Positions 49,115-60,171 of a stretch of DNA of 64,000 bases are shown piece after piece. This DNA comes from Chondrus crispus. Its lineage: Eukaryota; Rhodophyta; Florideophyceae; Gigartinales; Gigartinaceae. The translations under genes and the position numbers were made by a program. The stretch spans positions 166,628 through 230,627 of the forward strand of contig NW_005179090.1 in NCBI RefSeq assembly GCF_000350225.1, given 5' to 3'. A model generated the notes under the pieces. It saw only the letters and a list, made by a program, of their open reading frames with translations, ran no database searches and was not told where the DNA came from. The first letter of the stretch is position 1. Each line of letters opens with the position of its first letter.

Positions 49115-50474
49115 TTACTTCCACTGGCGAGCCATGACCTCACCGAGGTCGACAACTCTTTGGGAGTATCCCCACTCGTTGTCGTACCAGGCGACAACCT
49201 TGATCATGTCATCACCCATGACCATGGTGAGCGATGAGTCAATGATGGTCGACTCATCAGTACCGCGGTGGTCGCACGACACGAGCGGCTCGTCCGAGTA
49301 CTTGATGATACCCTTCATCGCACCCTCAGAGGCCTTGAGAAGGGCACCGTTGACCTCCTCCTTGAAGGTCTTCTTGTTCACCTGCATGACGACGTCGCAA
49401 ACGGAAACGTTAGGAGTCGGTACACGGAGGGCAATGCCGTTGAGCTTGCCCTTAAGCGAGGGCACAACAAGAGCGACGGCCTTGGCGGCACCGGTGGTGG
49501 TGGGGACAATGTTAAGGGCGGCTGAGCGGGCACGTCGAAGATCGCGATGTCCGGCATCGAGAAGGCGCTGGTCACCGGTGTATGAGTGAGTGGTAGTCAT
49601 CATTCCGCGGACGACACCAAACTCATCGTCGAGGACCTTCATGAAGGGAGCCATGCAGTTGGTGGTGCACGAGGCGTTGGAGACGATGTCGTACTTGTCA
49701 TGAGAGTAGTCCTTCTCGTTGACACCGACGACAAAGGTGCCAATTCCGTCACCCTTACCCGGGGCGGTGATGAGAACCTTTTTGGCACCAGCCTCAATGT
49801 GCTTACCGGCGCCCGGGGCGTCGACGAAGACACCAGTGGCCTCAACGACGATGTCAATGTTCATCTCCTTCCATGGCAATTGGAGCGGGTTGCGGTTAGA
49901 GACAATCTTGATGGTTTTGCCGTTAACAGAAATAGTGTCCTCCCCAGCACTGACGTCAGCGTCAAAGGTTCCCAAAATGGAGTCATATTTGAGGAGATGA
50001 GAAGCGGTCTTCACACCAGAGGTATCGTTAATGCAGACAACTTCCATGTTGGAGTCACTGCGGCCAGCCCAGCATCGGATGAAGTTGCGGCCGATACGGC
50101 CGAATCCGTTGATGGCGACGCGGACCTTCATGGTGGGGCCGAAGGTGGCGGCGACGATGCCGGACACGCGGGTGTAGAAGGCGTCATTGGCATCAGAGTA
50201 GCCGCCGAAGGCAGAGCCGGACTGAGCCGGCTGCAAGCGGGAGGACTGGTTGACCTTCTTCATGCCCGAGAATTGGGCGAAGCTGGAGCGACCCTGCGAG
50301 ATTAGATCAATGCGGAGACATGATGCTTTCCGTTAGCATGCGCGAACAGCATAGGAAGTTTCGTGGGGTAGGTCGCAAGAAGAAAGCACAAAAAAGGCGG
50401 AAACGTACCTGTACCTGACATACTGAGGACTTGGTGGTGGCGCGGACAGTGGCGACGGGAGCGACGAAAGCCAT
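49115..50474 (-). CDS. GapA: Plastid NADP-dependent GAPDH (GapA), intron in the transit peptide
   Basis: A 414-aa precursor of the Calvin-cycle glyceraldehyde-3-phosphate dehydrogenase. Exon 1 (50474-50409, [18 protein letters not shown]) holds the start of the transit peptide. A 115-bp intron (50408-50294, donor GTACGT, acceptor TCGCAG) is phase 0, and exon 2 (50293-49115) encodes the rest. The mature enzyme starts near [18 protein letters not shown]. The catalytic cysteine is in SNASCTTNC, and plastid-type markers include [16 protein letters not shown] and [19 protein letters not shown]. The C-terminal [18 protein letters not shown] is typical. A frame-only view would start at MKKVNQSS inside the transit peptide and miss exon 1. 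An intron in the GapA transit peptide is, as I recall, known from florideophyte red algae. Confidence 0.95.
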
Positions 50475-51339
50475 TGCTAAGATGAAAGGGTGAGGAGGGA
50501 AGAGTGGAAATGAAAATGGGGGCGGCGTGTGGTGGGGGGGTGAAGCAGTCGAGGGGAAGAGAACGGCAATGTGGAGGGCAGGGCAGGATAGAGGACAAGT
50601 TAAAAGCTGGAGAGGAAGCGCGAGCAAATAGGAGCTCCGAGCTCGCAGCGGGTGCAGAGCCACTAATTGGGATGAACGGCTAGGCGCGGCTCTCACATGG
50701 GCATCATACTGTTTTTCACGTCATACAGTACTGGGGCGAATGCTCACGTTGCGGCGTGGGAGCCAATGCTCCGAAAATGATCAACGCGCGCCGATTTCGA
50801 TGATCGAGGCAGCGGTGTGCGCCAGAAACTGCAGACCACCATCGCCGCCTCGCACACTCTTGCTGCTGGCCGTACGTTGCAATCTCCCGTACAGACTCAA
50901 AGCCGTAGCACAATTCGTTTTGGGGGAATGTAATTGGCCCATCAGAAAATCCTGGCCTCAAGTAGCCAATCGAAATGCTAGGGTTTGGAGCAGGCGCGCC
51001 TCCCGCCTGGATGTTGCCAAAAGATTTTCGAGCGAAGCGACGTCTAAGATCACCCTGTGGCCGCTGACCTGACCCCACGACGAATCATTATGACTCCTTG
51101 CAAGATTCTCATTGGGCCCTTTCTCATGTGATCATTCATGAGCTTTTCTATTGGCCGCCTGGAACGGTGAACAGCCTCCCCCAAACGTTCAATGAAACGA
51201 CTCTCCTCAATACAGCACCTCAAAAATCTCAGATTCACAGCCTGGCCTGCTCCGCGTCTCCTCTGTATTCTGTTCCAAGACTTGTCTTGTTGAGATCAAC
51301 CTCATGGGGTTCACGGCGTATACTGTACTCTACACCCTC
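50475..51339. other. Intergenic region upstream of GapA
   Basis: 865 bp containing the GapA promoter. TACAGTACTGGGG occurs at 50724-50736, the same 13-mer as at 26375. CCAAT-like sites lie near 50954. The frames seen here have no family features. Confidence 0.5.
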
Positions 51340-52581
51340 AGGGAGGGTCTTAACTTGCCCGAGTTTGCTTTGCTTGCCCGAGTTTGCCGGTCATTTATTA
51401 ATTTTTTAATGTAAGTACACGCCTTCCCCTTACGTTAGTAGTGGACAGGTGTCCTTTTCCTTACGTTAGTAGTGGACAGGTGTCCCAGAGCGACGATGCT
51501 GAGTTACAGAGGCATACAGCGCCATAAATTGCCAGAACACAACGGGGAGGACACTGTGGGTTCTACAAATTCGCTCCGAGTACGCATCGACAGGGACGTG
51601 ACATGCTGCAGCGTCAAACAACTTCGCCCCAGGGACGCGTCGACATGGACGCGAGACGCTGCAGCGTCGCTCGCTTCCGACCCAGAACGTGGCCATTGCG
51701 GGTGATCCCGGATCACCGGGATAAATAACTGATCTCACTCCTACTTCTCTCCTTACTCCGCGGGATAGCGTATCTATCGCCGGCGCTGTATGGTCAAAAA
51801 ACGCATCTACAACCACTGCCCAGTATCGCCGTTCGCCTCCCCTCCTTTCTTCTCAATCTAATCACTCCTACGCAATGCACGGCAATAGAATCATCACTGC
51901 TACGACTGCACTAACCGCAACCGCAGCTCTATTCTCCCTCCTTTCATTGCACCAAGCTATTTCAAACTATCCTCCACCCCGAAAATTCACAAAGCCCTTA
52001 GATCTCCGACGGGGATGGACCTTTGTCAGAGCCAACAGGATTTTTAACGACAAAGAATTCAGTCGTACATACCGTATGGAGGGGGGGATAATATTTGGTC
52101 AGAAGCGCCCGCTGCAGACGAGGAAGCAATAGTGAGAGACTTTGCGTTGGTGGCCCCTGTCTTCCGAATGGTGGGAGTCGGAGAGATGCGCCAGAGGCGC
52201 GGAGAACGGCGCACGTGGCATTGAGGTGTGGAAGCTATTTTCAGGAAAGTAGTAGGCAGAGAGGTGCTTCGTAGAGTTGGGTTGCCTTTGCGAGATGGCA
52301 GGTGCATAGATTTTTGCAAAGGGGGAGTTGAGGATGTTTTCGGCAAGGGGCAAGCACTGCGTCCACCGGAGCACAGCGTCCAAATTCGAAAGTTACAAAC
52401 TTACAAAAGTAGCCAATATATGATTGACATTTGTCATTACACACTGACATAACTTCAGCTTGCAGTGTAGGGTCGTACTTAGTTTCAAATCATATATTAA
52501 CGCCCAGTAGCCAATAGTAGTGCAAATCATGGCTCGGGGCAAGCAAACCCGGGCAAACTCGGGCAAGTTAAGACCCTCCCT
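51340..52581. mobile_element. 1.24-kb inverted-repeat DNA element, internally deleted
   Basis: The ends are inverted copies of about 29 bp beginning AGGGAGGGTCTTAACTTGCC and continuing CGAGTTTGC. They share the pattern AGGGnGnGTCTTAAC with the small element at 26486-26731. Inside is a 31-bp tandem duplication (CCTTACGTTAGTAGTGGACAGG, 51428-51486). An 85-codon ORF is the only coding trace. Flanking bases do not show an obvious duplication. It is probably a non-autonomous derivative of an unidentified autonomous transposon. Confidence 0.75.
51875..52132 (+). pseudogene. Possible remnant of a transposase N-terminus
   Basis: An 85-codon ORF starting MHGNRIITATTALTAT with the segment GWTFVRANRIFND and EFSRTYRMEGGIIFGQ. 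The order aromatic-rich stretch, then F-x-D-x-E-F and Y-R-M, recalls the beginning of PIF/Harbinger-type transposases (as in HARBI1), which would suit its place inside a TIR element. No catalytic residues follow, since the ORF ends after 85 codons. Low confidence. Confidence 0.3.
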
Positions 52582-53242
52582 CAGGCGCAATGCATCCATC
52601 CATCAGGATCGTTCTAACTTCCAAACGTAACCCTGAAGGTAGATAGAGCTCAGTGCAGCGATGCCAGGGCCAGTAGGAACTAACCCGTAGAGGTACGGAC
52701 TCGATTCTCACCGCGATTCTTTGCAATCCAATGTCGACCAGTGAAAGGGTATCCACTGCAGAAGAAGAGGAAATTGTGCATTCTGCGCAGGATATGCGAC
52801 GGCAGCTTTAAAATTCCTTTCAAACTTGGCATCTTTTTCTATCTATTGCCACAGTTCAATATCTCTTGGACTACATTCATGTTCAGTATGTAGTACATAC
52901 TATGTACAGTACAGTACGTGCTAGTTGCATATTCAGAAAGGGAAGAGAACAAACATGAGAGACGGACGCCATGAGTCCAAAACGACTTAATTCTCGTTGC
53001 CATAAATATCATAAAATTTGAGAAAATAATAAAATTCTACAACTTATTTTAGAAGCGGACCGTCAGTCATCATTTTGGGCTTCGACTGCGTACGCGTTTG
53101 ATCCTCTGCTCAGCTGAGATTGTGAGAGGGCGTCCCCGCAGTCAACACAGCACCATCTTCCCTCCGCTGCCTCCCCAGCCTCGTTCTTCAGCACATCGAC
53201 CGCTGCAATGCGTCCACCGCATCCGCAACCATCCGCCCCAAG
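52582..53242. other. Intergenic region before the PEX6-like gene
   Basis: 661 bp with several TACAGTA/TACTGTA-type motifs near 52890-52915 and AT-rich sequence near 53000-53040. No gene was recognised. The frames overlapping the PEX6 start on the minus strand are antisense. Confidence 0.5.
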
Positions 53243-55489
53243 ATGACACCGTCCCCATCCCATCCCCGTCCCACCCCCACCCTCCTTTCGAAAACAGCCC
53301 CCCTCCCCGCCTCCACCTTCCTCCTCCACCCGTCCTTGCACCCCGCCTCACACTTCGTCCTCATCCCCGCTGCCCAGCACGCAACGCTCCAGCCGGCCCC
53401 CTTCGTCTCCATCAACTCCCGCCTCGCCACCCTGCGCACCACCGAGCACTTCCTCCCTACCCTCCATCCCGTCCCGCCGGTCGCCCTTCTCTCCCCCTCT
53501 CTCTGGCTCTCCGTGCATAGGCCCATATCCATCCTCCCATCGCAACCCTCCGCCGTCGCCCTCGTCGTCCTCGCCCCACTCTTCCCGCCACTCCGCGCCC
53601 CGCACGCGCAAGCCGTCGCGCGTCTAGCCGCCAAGGCGCTTAGAGGCCGCGACGCGCTTCCAGGGGATGTCGTGCCTGTTTCGCGCGGCGTGTTCGTCGT
53701 CGTTGCCCGCGTTCAGGGGGAGGGTGGTATCTCAACTTCTACCAAGGTAGCCGTGCAGCTTGGCGGCGCGCCGACGGTCGCGAACGTTGCGCCCGAGCTT
53801 GCGGCATGCGCTAGAGCGAAGTGGATGGCCGAAGAGTTTTGTCGGGTGAAGGAGTTTGTCGCAGAGTTAGACGCGTGCGTGAGGCAACGCGCGCGCGTCA
53901 TCGCGCTCGCGGGCTTGGAGAAAGATGCGGCGGATGTGATCGACGTGTATGAGGCGGCGGCGCCCGTGGTGAGAGTGGACGGCCATGAGAAGCTCGGCAA
54001 GGTCGGCGACGCTTTGATTGCGGCAAGGCAAACGACCCCGCCTGGCGTGGTCGTTTGTGCGGCCGAAGGCGGCGTAGATACGGCCGTCGTCGGGCTTTTG
54101 CTTAACTCGGCTGTAGGAGAAAAGCCGATGGGGTGGCATGAGGCAGAAGGTGGCGATGAAACGATTGTTATTTTTACATGTGAAGAAGTGGCCAACTTGC
54201 CGCCGGCCGTGTTGACGCGAGTTGAGGCCGAAGTGATCGTGCCAGCAGTGACAGAAGGGGAGAGGATGCAAGCTGTGAGCCAGGCCGTGCAGGAAGATGC
54301 AGCCGAGACGGATATTCAGGAGATTGCGAGGATGAGTACTGGATTTGCGCGCGCGGAAGTAGCGGGGCTTGCGAGCGTCTACGTGGATAGTGGAATAAAG
54401 TCTTGCCGGGAGGCTGTCAAGCTGTTTGGGAAGGGAAAGCTCACGGTTGATGTCGGCGGAGTGAAATGGGGGGATATCGGAGGCCTCAGCGCTCCAAAGG
54501 AGGAGATTCTCGAGCTTGTTGACTTGTCATCAGATCCTACAAAAGGGCATAGCGACGGAGACGTCGTTGTAAACACGAACAGGAGGGTTGGAGTGCTTCT
54601 GTACGGACCACCAGGAACTGGAAAGACGCTTCTCGCAAGAGCGGTCGCTGGGGAATGCGGCTGTAGCTTCATTTCAGTGAAGGGACCAGAATTGCTCGAC
54701 ATGTATGTGGGGGAGAGTGAAAAGAATGTGCGAGAAGTTTTTGCACGAGCCGCAACTGCAGCACCATGTGTCGTCTTCTTCGATGAGTTAGATGCGCTCG
54801 CGCCGGCTCGCGGACGCGGTGCCGATTCTGGAGGGGTGTCCGATCGCGTCGTTAGTCAGCTCTTGTCTGAATTTGATGTGATTGCTTCTCGAAACGACGT
54901 CTTTATTATCGCAGCAAGCAACAGACCAGACCTCGTAGACCCAGGATTGCTGAGACCTGGTAGGTTGGACAAGATGATTTATGTATCAATGCCGGGTTCG
55001 AGAAAGGAACAGGAGGCGATTTTGAAGGCGCAAACGAGAAAGTTCCAGCTGAAAGGCGAAATCGATTTTGAGGAGGTCCTCGAGAATGCGCCTCCACCAC
55101 CGACGCTCAGTGGTGCCGATTTGTATTCGCTTGCGGCGGGAGCTTGGATGCATGCCGCAAAAGAACTCGTAGGAAGCGAGCTTGACGATGAAGAGACTAC
55201 TGCTGACGGTTCGAATTCGGTTGAAGATGACCCTGTCGAATTAGCCGTAAAAGAAGCCGCGGATTGGGCTGAACGGCAGGAGTTTCGCAGAGAATGGCTC
55301 TCGGAAGCTAAAGCGGATTCTCACACGAACGGCTATGCCGAAGAACGAAATAGCTTTGGAAATCAATCAGGGGTACAAGTTTCGCAAATGGATTTCGTAG
55401 CGGCCGCGAAGGAATTGAAGCCGTCGCTGAACTCAAAGCAATTACAAGAATATGAAGAGCTAAGGGTACGCATCGAAACGGGAGTGTGA
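53243..55489 (+). CDS. PEX6: PEX6-like peroxisomal AAA ATPase
   Basis: A 748-aa protein resembling Pex6, which with Pex1 forms the ring ATPase that pulls the receptor Pex5 out of the peroxisomal membrane. Pex6 is usually about 1,000 aa. Here the N-terminal part and the first AAA domain are short, and no P-loop is visible in the D1 area (about residues 250-360). The second AAA domain (about 405-640) is intact: Walker A YGPPGTGKTLLARA (about 454), the Pex6-type GPELLDMYVGESEKNVREVF, Walker B FFDELDALAPARG (about 512), SNRPDLVDPGLLRPGRLD with the arginine fingers and sensor 2 GADLYSLAAGA. A single-exon gene starting at the first ATG (MTPSPSHPRP). Other type II AAA proteins are less likely. Confidence 0.85.
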   Translation: MTPSPSHPRPTPTLLSKTAPLPASTFLLHPSLHPASHFVLIPAAQHATLQPAPFVSINSRLATLRTTEHFLPTLHPVPPVALLSPSLWLSVHRPISILPSQPSAVALVVLAPLFPPLRAPHAQAVARLAAKALRGRDALPGDVVPVSRGVFVVVARVQGEGGISTSTKVAVQLGGAPTVANVAPELAACARAKWMAEEFCRVKEFVAELDACVRQRARVIALAGLEKDAADVIDVYEAAAPVVRVDGHEKLGKVGDALIAARQTTPPGVVVCAAEGGVDTAVVGLLLNSAVGEKPMGWHEAEGGDETIVIFTCEEVANLPPAVLTRVEAEVIVPAVTEGERMQAVSQAVQEDAAETDIQEIARMSTGFARAEVAGLASVYVDSGIKSCREAVKLFGKGKLTVDVGGVKWGDIGGLSAPKEEILELVDLSSDPTKGHSDGDVVVNTNRRVGVLLYGPPGTGKTLLARAVAGECGCSFISVKGPELLDMYVGESEKNVREVFARAATAAPCVVFFDELDALAPARGRGADSGGVSDRVVSQLLSEFDVIASRNDVFIIAASNRPDLVDPGLLRPGRLDKMIYVSMPGSRKEQEAILKAQTRKFQLKGEIDFEEVLENAPPPPTLSGADLYSLAAGAWMHAAKELVGSELDDEETTADGSNSVEDDPVELAVKEAADWAERQEFRREWLSEAKADSHTNGYAEERNSFGNQSGVQVSQMDFVAAAKELKPSLNSKQLQEYEELRVRIETGV

Positions 55490-55606
55490 TCGGGGTTGTC
55501 CTTCGTGCCGCAAAGTACGCGCATCATATGAACAGATACCGAAGTCGGTATGGTGTAGTTCGAAAACCAAAATATCACTCTGAATCTCTACAAGTAACAA
55601 CTAAAC

Positions 55607-56482
55607 TCATGCCGTCCCCCTGGAAACCTTGCTGGTGGCGCTCATTTGTTCTGCCGCAAGGAATTCCAGGCCGGGCATAATCGTCCCTTCTTTCTTTGAC
55701 GTGCACCCACAACTCTGTCCGTGACGGTGACGATGCTCTCCTGACTGTCTCTGCTGGGGTTTTGACGCCTCAAAATTGTAAGTCTTTTTCGTAAAAGCCC
55801 CGACCGGACAAAGATCAATGACATTACCAGACAACTCCGAATCCAGCATCTTTTCAATATATGTGCCGATCTCCGTATCCCTCCCTCTCCCCGTTGTCCC
55901 AAGGTCCTCGACACCAGCAACTTCCGTCCCAAACCTAACACATCTCGTACAATGAATGCAGCGCGTCATAATGGTCTTGACGAGCGGGCCGATATACTTA
56001 TCCTCTACGGACCTCTTAGACTCATAAAACCTTCCTCGATCCGAGCCGAAAACCATAGCCTGATCCTGCAAGTCGCATTCGCCTCCCTGATCGCAGATCG
56101 GGCAATCGAGCGGATGATTAAGTAAGAGAAACTCAAGAACCCCTTCGCGCGCCTTCTTGACCTTGTCCGAATCGGTCTTGATGACCATGTTGGGCATGAC
56201 CGGCATGGCGCACGAGGCGACCAGCTTCGGGCTGCGCTCGACTTCGACGAGACACATGCGGCAATTTCCAGCGATGGAGAGGCGCTCGTGGTAGCAGAAG
56301 CGCGGGACCTCCACGCCGGCAGACTCGCATGCCTGGATGATGGTGGCCCCGGCGGGGACAGCGCGCTCTGCGCCGTTGATTGTCACGGAGACGGTGTCCG
56401 CGGAAACAGCGTAGCCGCGGCGCAAGAACGCGGCGCGCAGAGCAGTAGAGGGGGTCGAGAGGCCAGAGCGGAAGGCGTTCAT
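55607..56482 (-). CDS. NDUFS1: N-terminal Fe-S part of complex I 75-kDa subunit (NDUFS1/NuoG), lacking the C-terminal domain
   Basis: A 291-aa protein of mitochondrial complex I. After a targeting presequence ([20 protein letters not shown]) come the 2Fe-2S site ([15 protein letters not shown] ... LVASCAMPV), the His/Cys cluster N5 ([16 protein letters not shown]) and the N4 cluster (CIHCTRC ... VIDLCPVGA). All cluster ligands are present. The frame then ends 60 residues later in unrelated-looking sequence ([16 protein letters not shown]). Normal family members have about 450 further residues (a molybdopterin-oxidoreductase-like domain). The next gene stops only 117 bp away, so the missing part cannot follow. 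A one-base shift near 55742 would read [12 protein letters not shown], similar to the family's next motif, before stopping. Either a true split gene or a truncated one. Single exon. Confidence 0.85.
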   Translation of the reverse strand: MNAFRSGLSTPSTALRAAFLRRGYAVSADTVSVTINGAERAVPAGATIIQACESAGVEVPRFCYHERLSIAGNCRMCLVEVERSPKLVASCAMPVMPNMVIKTDSDKVKKAREGVLEFLLLNHPLDCPICDQGGECDLQDQAMVFGSDRGRFYESKRSVEDKYIGPLVKTIMTRCIHCTRCVRFGTEVAGVEDLGTTGRGRDTEIGTYIEKMLDSELSGNVIDLCPVGAFTKKTYNFEASKPQQRQSGEHRHRHGQSCGCTSKKEGTIMPGLEFLAAEQMSATSKVSRGTA

Positions 56483-56880
56483 TGTCGCGCGGCAGAGGAA
56501 GAGAGGGTGGATTGACCAGGCGATGCGAGGACGGGGTGGGGTCAAAGAGGAATCGGGTTGAAGTACAACTGGAACAGCAGGACAAACATAGCGACTGGCA
56601 GGGAGACGAAGCTGATCGAGAGTAAATTTTAAATAAAAGACGCAATCTGCGTTTGAAGGAAGCTGAAGGCCTGTGACATCACCATTGGTCTCGTGAATTG
56701 CTACCTCGCTTTTTAATCGCCTTCCCGCCAAGCCACACCACGCCTTCTTCGTCGAGAACCGGCTTCGACCAACAGCTACGTAACGATCAAATACGTCGCT
56801 ACCTTGCATTCGTCTGCTCGTTTCCCTGCGAAAATAATATCGCACGCAGTGCGCCACTCTGTGAATCCGTGCCATGCAGG
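56483..56880. promoter_or_regulatory. Divergent promoter region, NDUFS1 part and MED31
   Basis: 398 bp between divergent start codons. AT-rich TTTTAAATAAAAG at about 56626 could serve the NDUFS1 gene. An open frame runs upstream of NDUFS1 through this region but has no conserved residues. Confidence 0.4.
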
Positions 56881-57668
56881 ATGACCGATCAATCGCCTCG
56901 CCCCGCTGACGAAACGGCAGCCGCACCCACGCCAGAGCCCGCGAAGAAGGAGCCCTCCCCGCAGCAAGTGCGCTTCGAAGTCGAGCTGGAATTCGTTCAG
57001 TGCCTCGCCAGTCCCGTCTATCTCAATTGTGAGTTCAGTCTCGCTGCCCCTCCCACGCGCGTATCTACCGCGCTGTGCCATAGCGCTGGGTTAGCTGACA
57101 ACGCCTCTCCATTTCATTGCGCCCTGCCGTCTTGCGCACGCATAATTCGCCATTCAAGTCTTGGCGCAAAATGAATACTTCGATGACCCGGACTTCATCG
57201 CCTATTTGAAGTACTTGCTTTATTGGAAGGAGCCGAAGTACGCAAAGTTCATCGTCTTTCCTCATGCCCTTTCCTTTCTCCACTTGTTGCAGGAGGCCCC
57301 ATTTCGGGAAAACCTCAAGAGATGTGCGTTTTTCACAAAGTTTTCGCGATGCTTGAATTTGGCACCGACATGCGTATCTAACAAGCACCAAACCATATTT
57401 ACTTGCGCACCCCCGCCCCACAGCCGACTTTTCGTTCATGCTGCACCAACAACAGGGCTTCCACTGGCAGTATTCCAAAACCATGCGCCTGCGTTCCGAA
57501 ACCATGCCCGAGAGCGCCGGCGCCGAAAAGGGCGAAACCGACCCTCAGCCCAAGGATGGTATTCGCCCTGATCAGGACATGCCCAACGCCATCAACTCCG
57601 CGGCGGCACCAGCTGTGGTGCAGCCCAACGTCGTGGATGTGAAGACGGTGCCATCAGCTTCTGCGTGA
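56881..57668 (+). CDS. MED31: Mediator subunit MED31 (Soh1), two introns
   Basis: A 185-aa Mediator middle-module subunit for RNA polymerase II transcription. Exons are 56881-57028, 57159-57323 and 57424-57668. Introns are 130 bp (GTGAGT...CAAG) and 100 bp (GTGCGT...CACAG), both phase 1. The joined core gives [20 protein letters not shown], then [53 protein letters not shown] and, after the second junction, [15 protein letters not shown]. This is the complete MED31 signature. The C-terminal 55 residues are a Pro/Ala/Asp-rich extension not in human MED31 (131 aa). Each intron would be missed by a frame scan, which sees three overlapping fragments. MTDQSPRP is chosen as the first in-frame ATG. 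Confidence 0.93.
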
Positions 57669-60171
57669 GCATGCCTGCCGCCTTTTTCGACGCGACGGTG
57701 GAAGGGACAACGGTAAAAGCGCGGACGACGGTAAAAGCGCTGTGTCAAAGTTCCAAACGTGGCGAAGGCCGGGATTGGCGGTGTCGTTTTTCTGGGGTTT
57801 CTTTGAAGGACGGTTTTGTGACTGTTGTGGGCCTTTGATCAAAAAGGTTGCGTTTTGTCGAAAATACACGCGTTTGCTACGTACGCATACTGTTCATTTC
57901 AATTTGCTGTGGCTTTTGACATGACACATTGTCGGCGTCATGCAAAAATGAAGAGAGCGGATGTTGCTAATGTCGCTGGTGTGTAGAGCGCACAATGAAG
58001 TGATAGGAAAGCATTACACATGCTACCACTGCAGAGACTCGTCCGCTTTGTGACAATGGAGCTTCAATATCGATATAAGTCAGTTGCGGACCTGAACCAA
58101 TGCACATATGTGTCCGCGCGTGTTCGGGGGTTTGATGAGCGTGAGTGCTCTAGGGCTTATTGGACACGGTGTGCAAAATGTGAATAAAGGTGCAGATACA
58201 GCCTGTAGATGTTAAATGTTGAACGTCGGGAGCTGAGAACGACTGTGTATAAATTGTTATGCCTTTGACCCATTTGCCTCGACGGTTCTGAACTCGCAGT
58301 TTCTACATGCCTTGTAAGAGTCCAACTTCATTAAGATTGATATCGCTTTTCACAAAGCTTACTCTTTCTTTTGCAGCAGGGTGTTGTACAGTATCTTATG
58401 AACAACATATATTCTGCATATGGTACACGTGCGACATACCCTAGAGATACTAGAAGGCGTGTTCAGCATAGTAAATCAGCAAGTGATGTTTTCCGTATGC
58501 GTATTCTCTTTGTCTGTTGTCGACTGCGGCATATGTCCCTCTCTCTAACAAAGAAAGCCTCCGCGTCAACACGTAAATGAAAAAGGCAGCGAACAGGGGA
58601 TTTACTCAACCCTCTCTCTCACACACACTGACAACGATGACATCTGAAAAGTGCTTTTAGCACGGGAAATTGTGTCGCACTTCCTATGCAATTTGGCACG
58701 GCGCAGGACCGTGCTACAATATACCGTAGTAGTGTAAACAAGTCGTCACATAACAAGCGGTTGAAATCGAAGAGGAATGGTGGATTGTAGACACGGTAAG
58801 TGTCTCGTGATACGGTATTGTAGCTGGGGCATGGCACTCGACGTCTGCCATGGACTGACGGAAGAAAAGAGTTGAAGTGCAGTGCGATGCCATTATGGAT
58901 ATGCTTTCCCGACGTGCTGTTGTCCCCCAACGGAAGGGGTGGGTCGGAGGCGGGTTGCGTGGGCCAGGAAGATGGCGCAGGCGCCATTGGCGCACTGCGC
59001 CGTGTGGATTCTGACGCCATACAGTATAGTCTGAAATATTCATGTACTGTATGTATGTTTACCCTTCATTGGTACAGTCCGCATCCAAAGAGGAGAGGAG
59101 GCGAGTGGCACAGCACGGAAATGTGTCAAAAAGATGGACGCACACTCCGAAACGAGAGAGATGAATAGAGATTAATTTGAGAATTTGTTCGCGCCAGGCT
59201 CACCCGGGCTCACCTCCACAGTTTGCGAAGCGTTTGCCCCGGAGTAAAATGATTACGCACGGCATGCACTTCGGTACAAACTGTACAGGGATGGCCTGTC
59301 TGCTATGCAGATGTAAAATTACATTAAGCAGCACAGGCGGTACCCCCTCCCCCACGGGTAGGGTTTATTGTGATAAAGCCTCCCCCCCACTCTGACCCCT
59401 CTCGTCCGGCCACCCACACTGCAGTATTGCAGCATTGGTGGATGAGTCCACAACAGAACGCCAAACGCTTCGTTGGGTCAACAATCACAGTGATCTTCGT
59501 CTTCTGAAGATCCCCTTCTCTCAGCCGCGGGACAGCCTTTTCAAATTACTGTGTCCTGTTTACGACGAGCTTATTCCGTGCTCAGCCTCGGCCAGAATCA
59601 TCATGCATTTTTAAAATGCATTCCGTATTGCTTTGTAGTACAATGTCACGCAGTACAATAAGTTACACTGTTGGCCGCCAGTTACACTGTTGGCCGCCAG
59701 TCCGCCTTCACCCCTTCCACGAGTCTACGAAACCATCCACCCCCACGCGTCCAGACCGTGCTCAAGACTCAGGACATTCTACTGCGGACACATACCCTGC
59801 GAACCGAGCAGCGCCACGCGGATGCCCAATGAAGACACATGCCCTGTTGGTGCTCGTCGTCTCCCTCCATCTCGAGCATGTGTCAGCCATCCCATCGCCA
59901 CACCCGTCGATTCTCAATTTCACTCGAGGTGGCACTTTAAACTGCTACCACCGCTCGATACCACACATTGTTCCAAGCAATGCCTACATCCCCTGTCAGT
60001 CTCTGGGCGGCCCCGTCTTATGTGATGCCCTTACGCAAGCTTCCTGACCGCCATATAACCACACCTTTTGACCGCCACGCCCCGCTCTCATCATCTACGC
60101 ACCACCCAAACCTCATCATTTTCGTTCAAAACACTCCCCCCCCCCCCCAGTACCATAGACCTCAAGCTCCC
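57669..60171. other. 2.5-kb gene-poor interval
   Basis: No protein family was recognised on either strand. It contains a 19-bp tandem duplication (AGTTACACTGTTGGCCGCC, near 59680-59718) and a run of 11 C just before the lipase gene (about 60137-60148). A 143-codon ORF (59616-60047) with a hydrophobic MKTHALLVLVVSLHL stretch could be a small secreted protein but has no further support. Confidence 0.5.

Noticed and set aside
49586-50305. 239-codon plus-strand frame
   Set aside because: Antisense to GapA exon 2, which is certain.
51428-51486. Regulatory tandem site
   Set aside because: A 31-bp duplication inside a transposon; no evidence of regulation of a gene.
56483-56926. Upstream extension of the NDUFS1 frame
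   Set aside because: The added residues do not resemble a presequence and the ATG at 56482 gives a good mitochondrial presequence.
59616-60047. 143-codon ORF with a secretion-signal-like stretch
   Set aside because: Overlaps the upstream open frame of the lipase, spans a tandem duplication and shows no conserved features.
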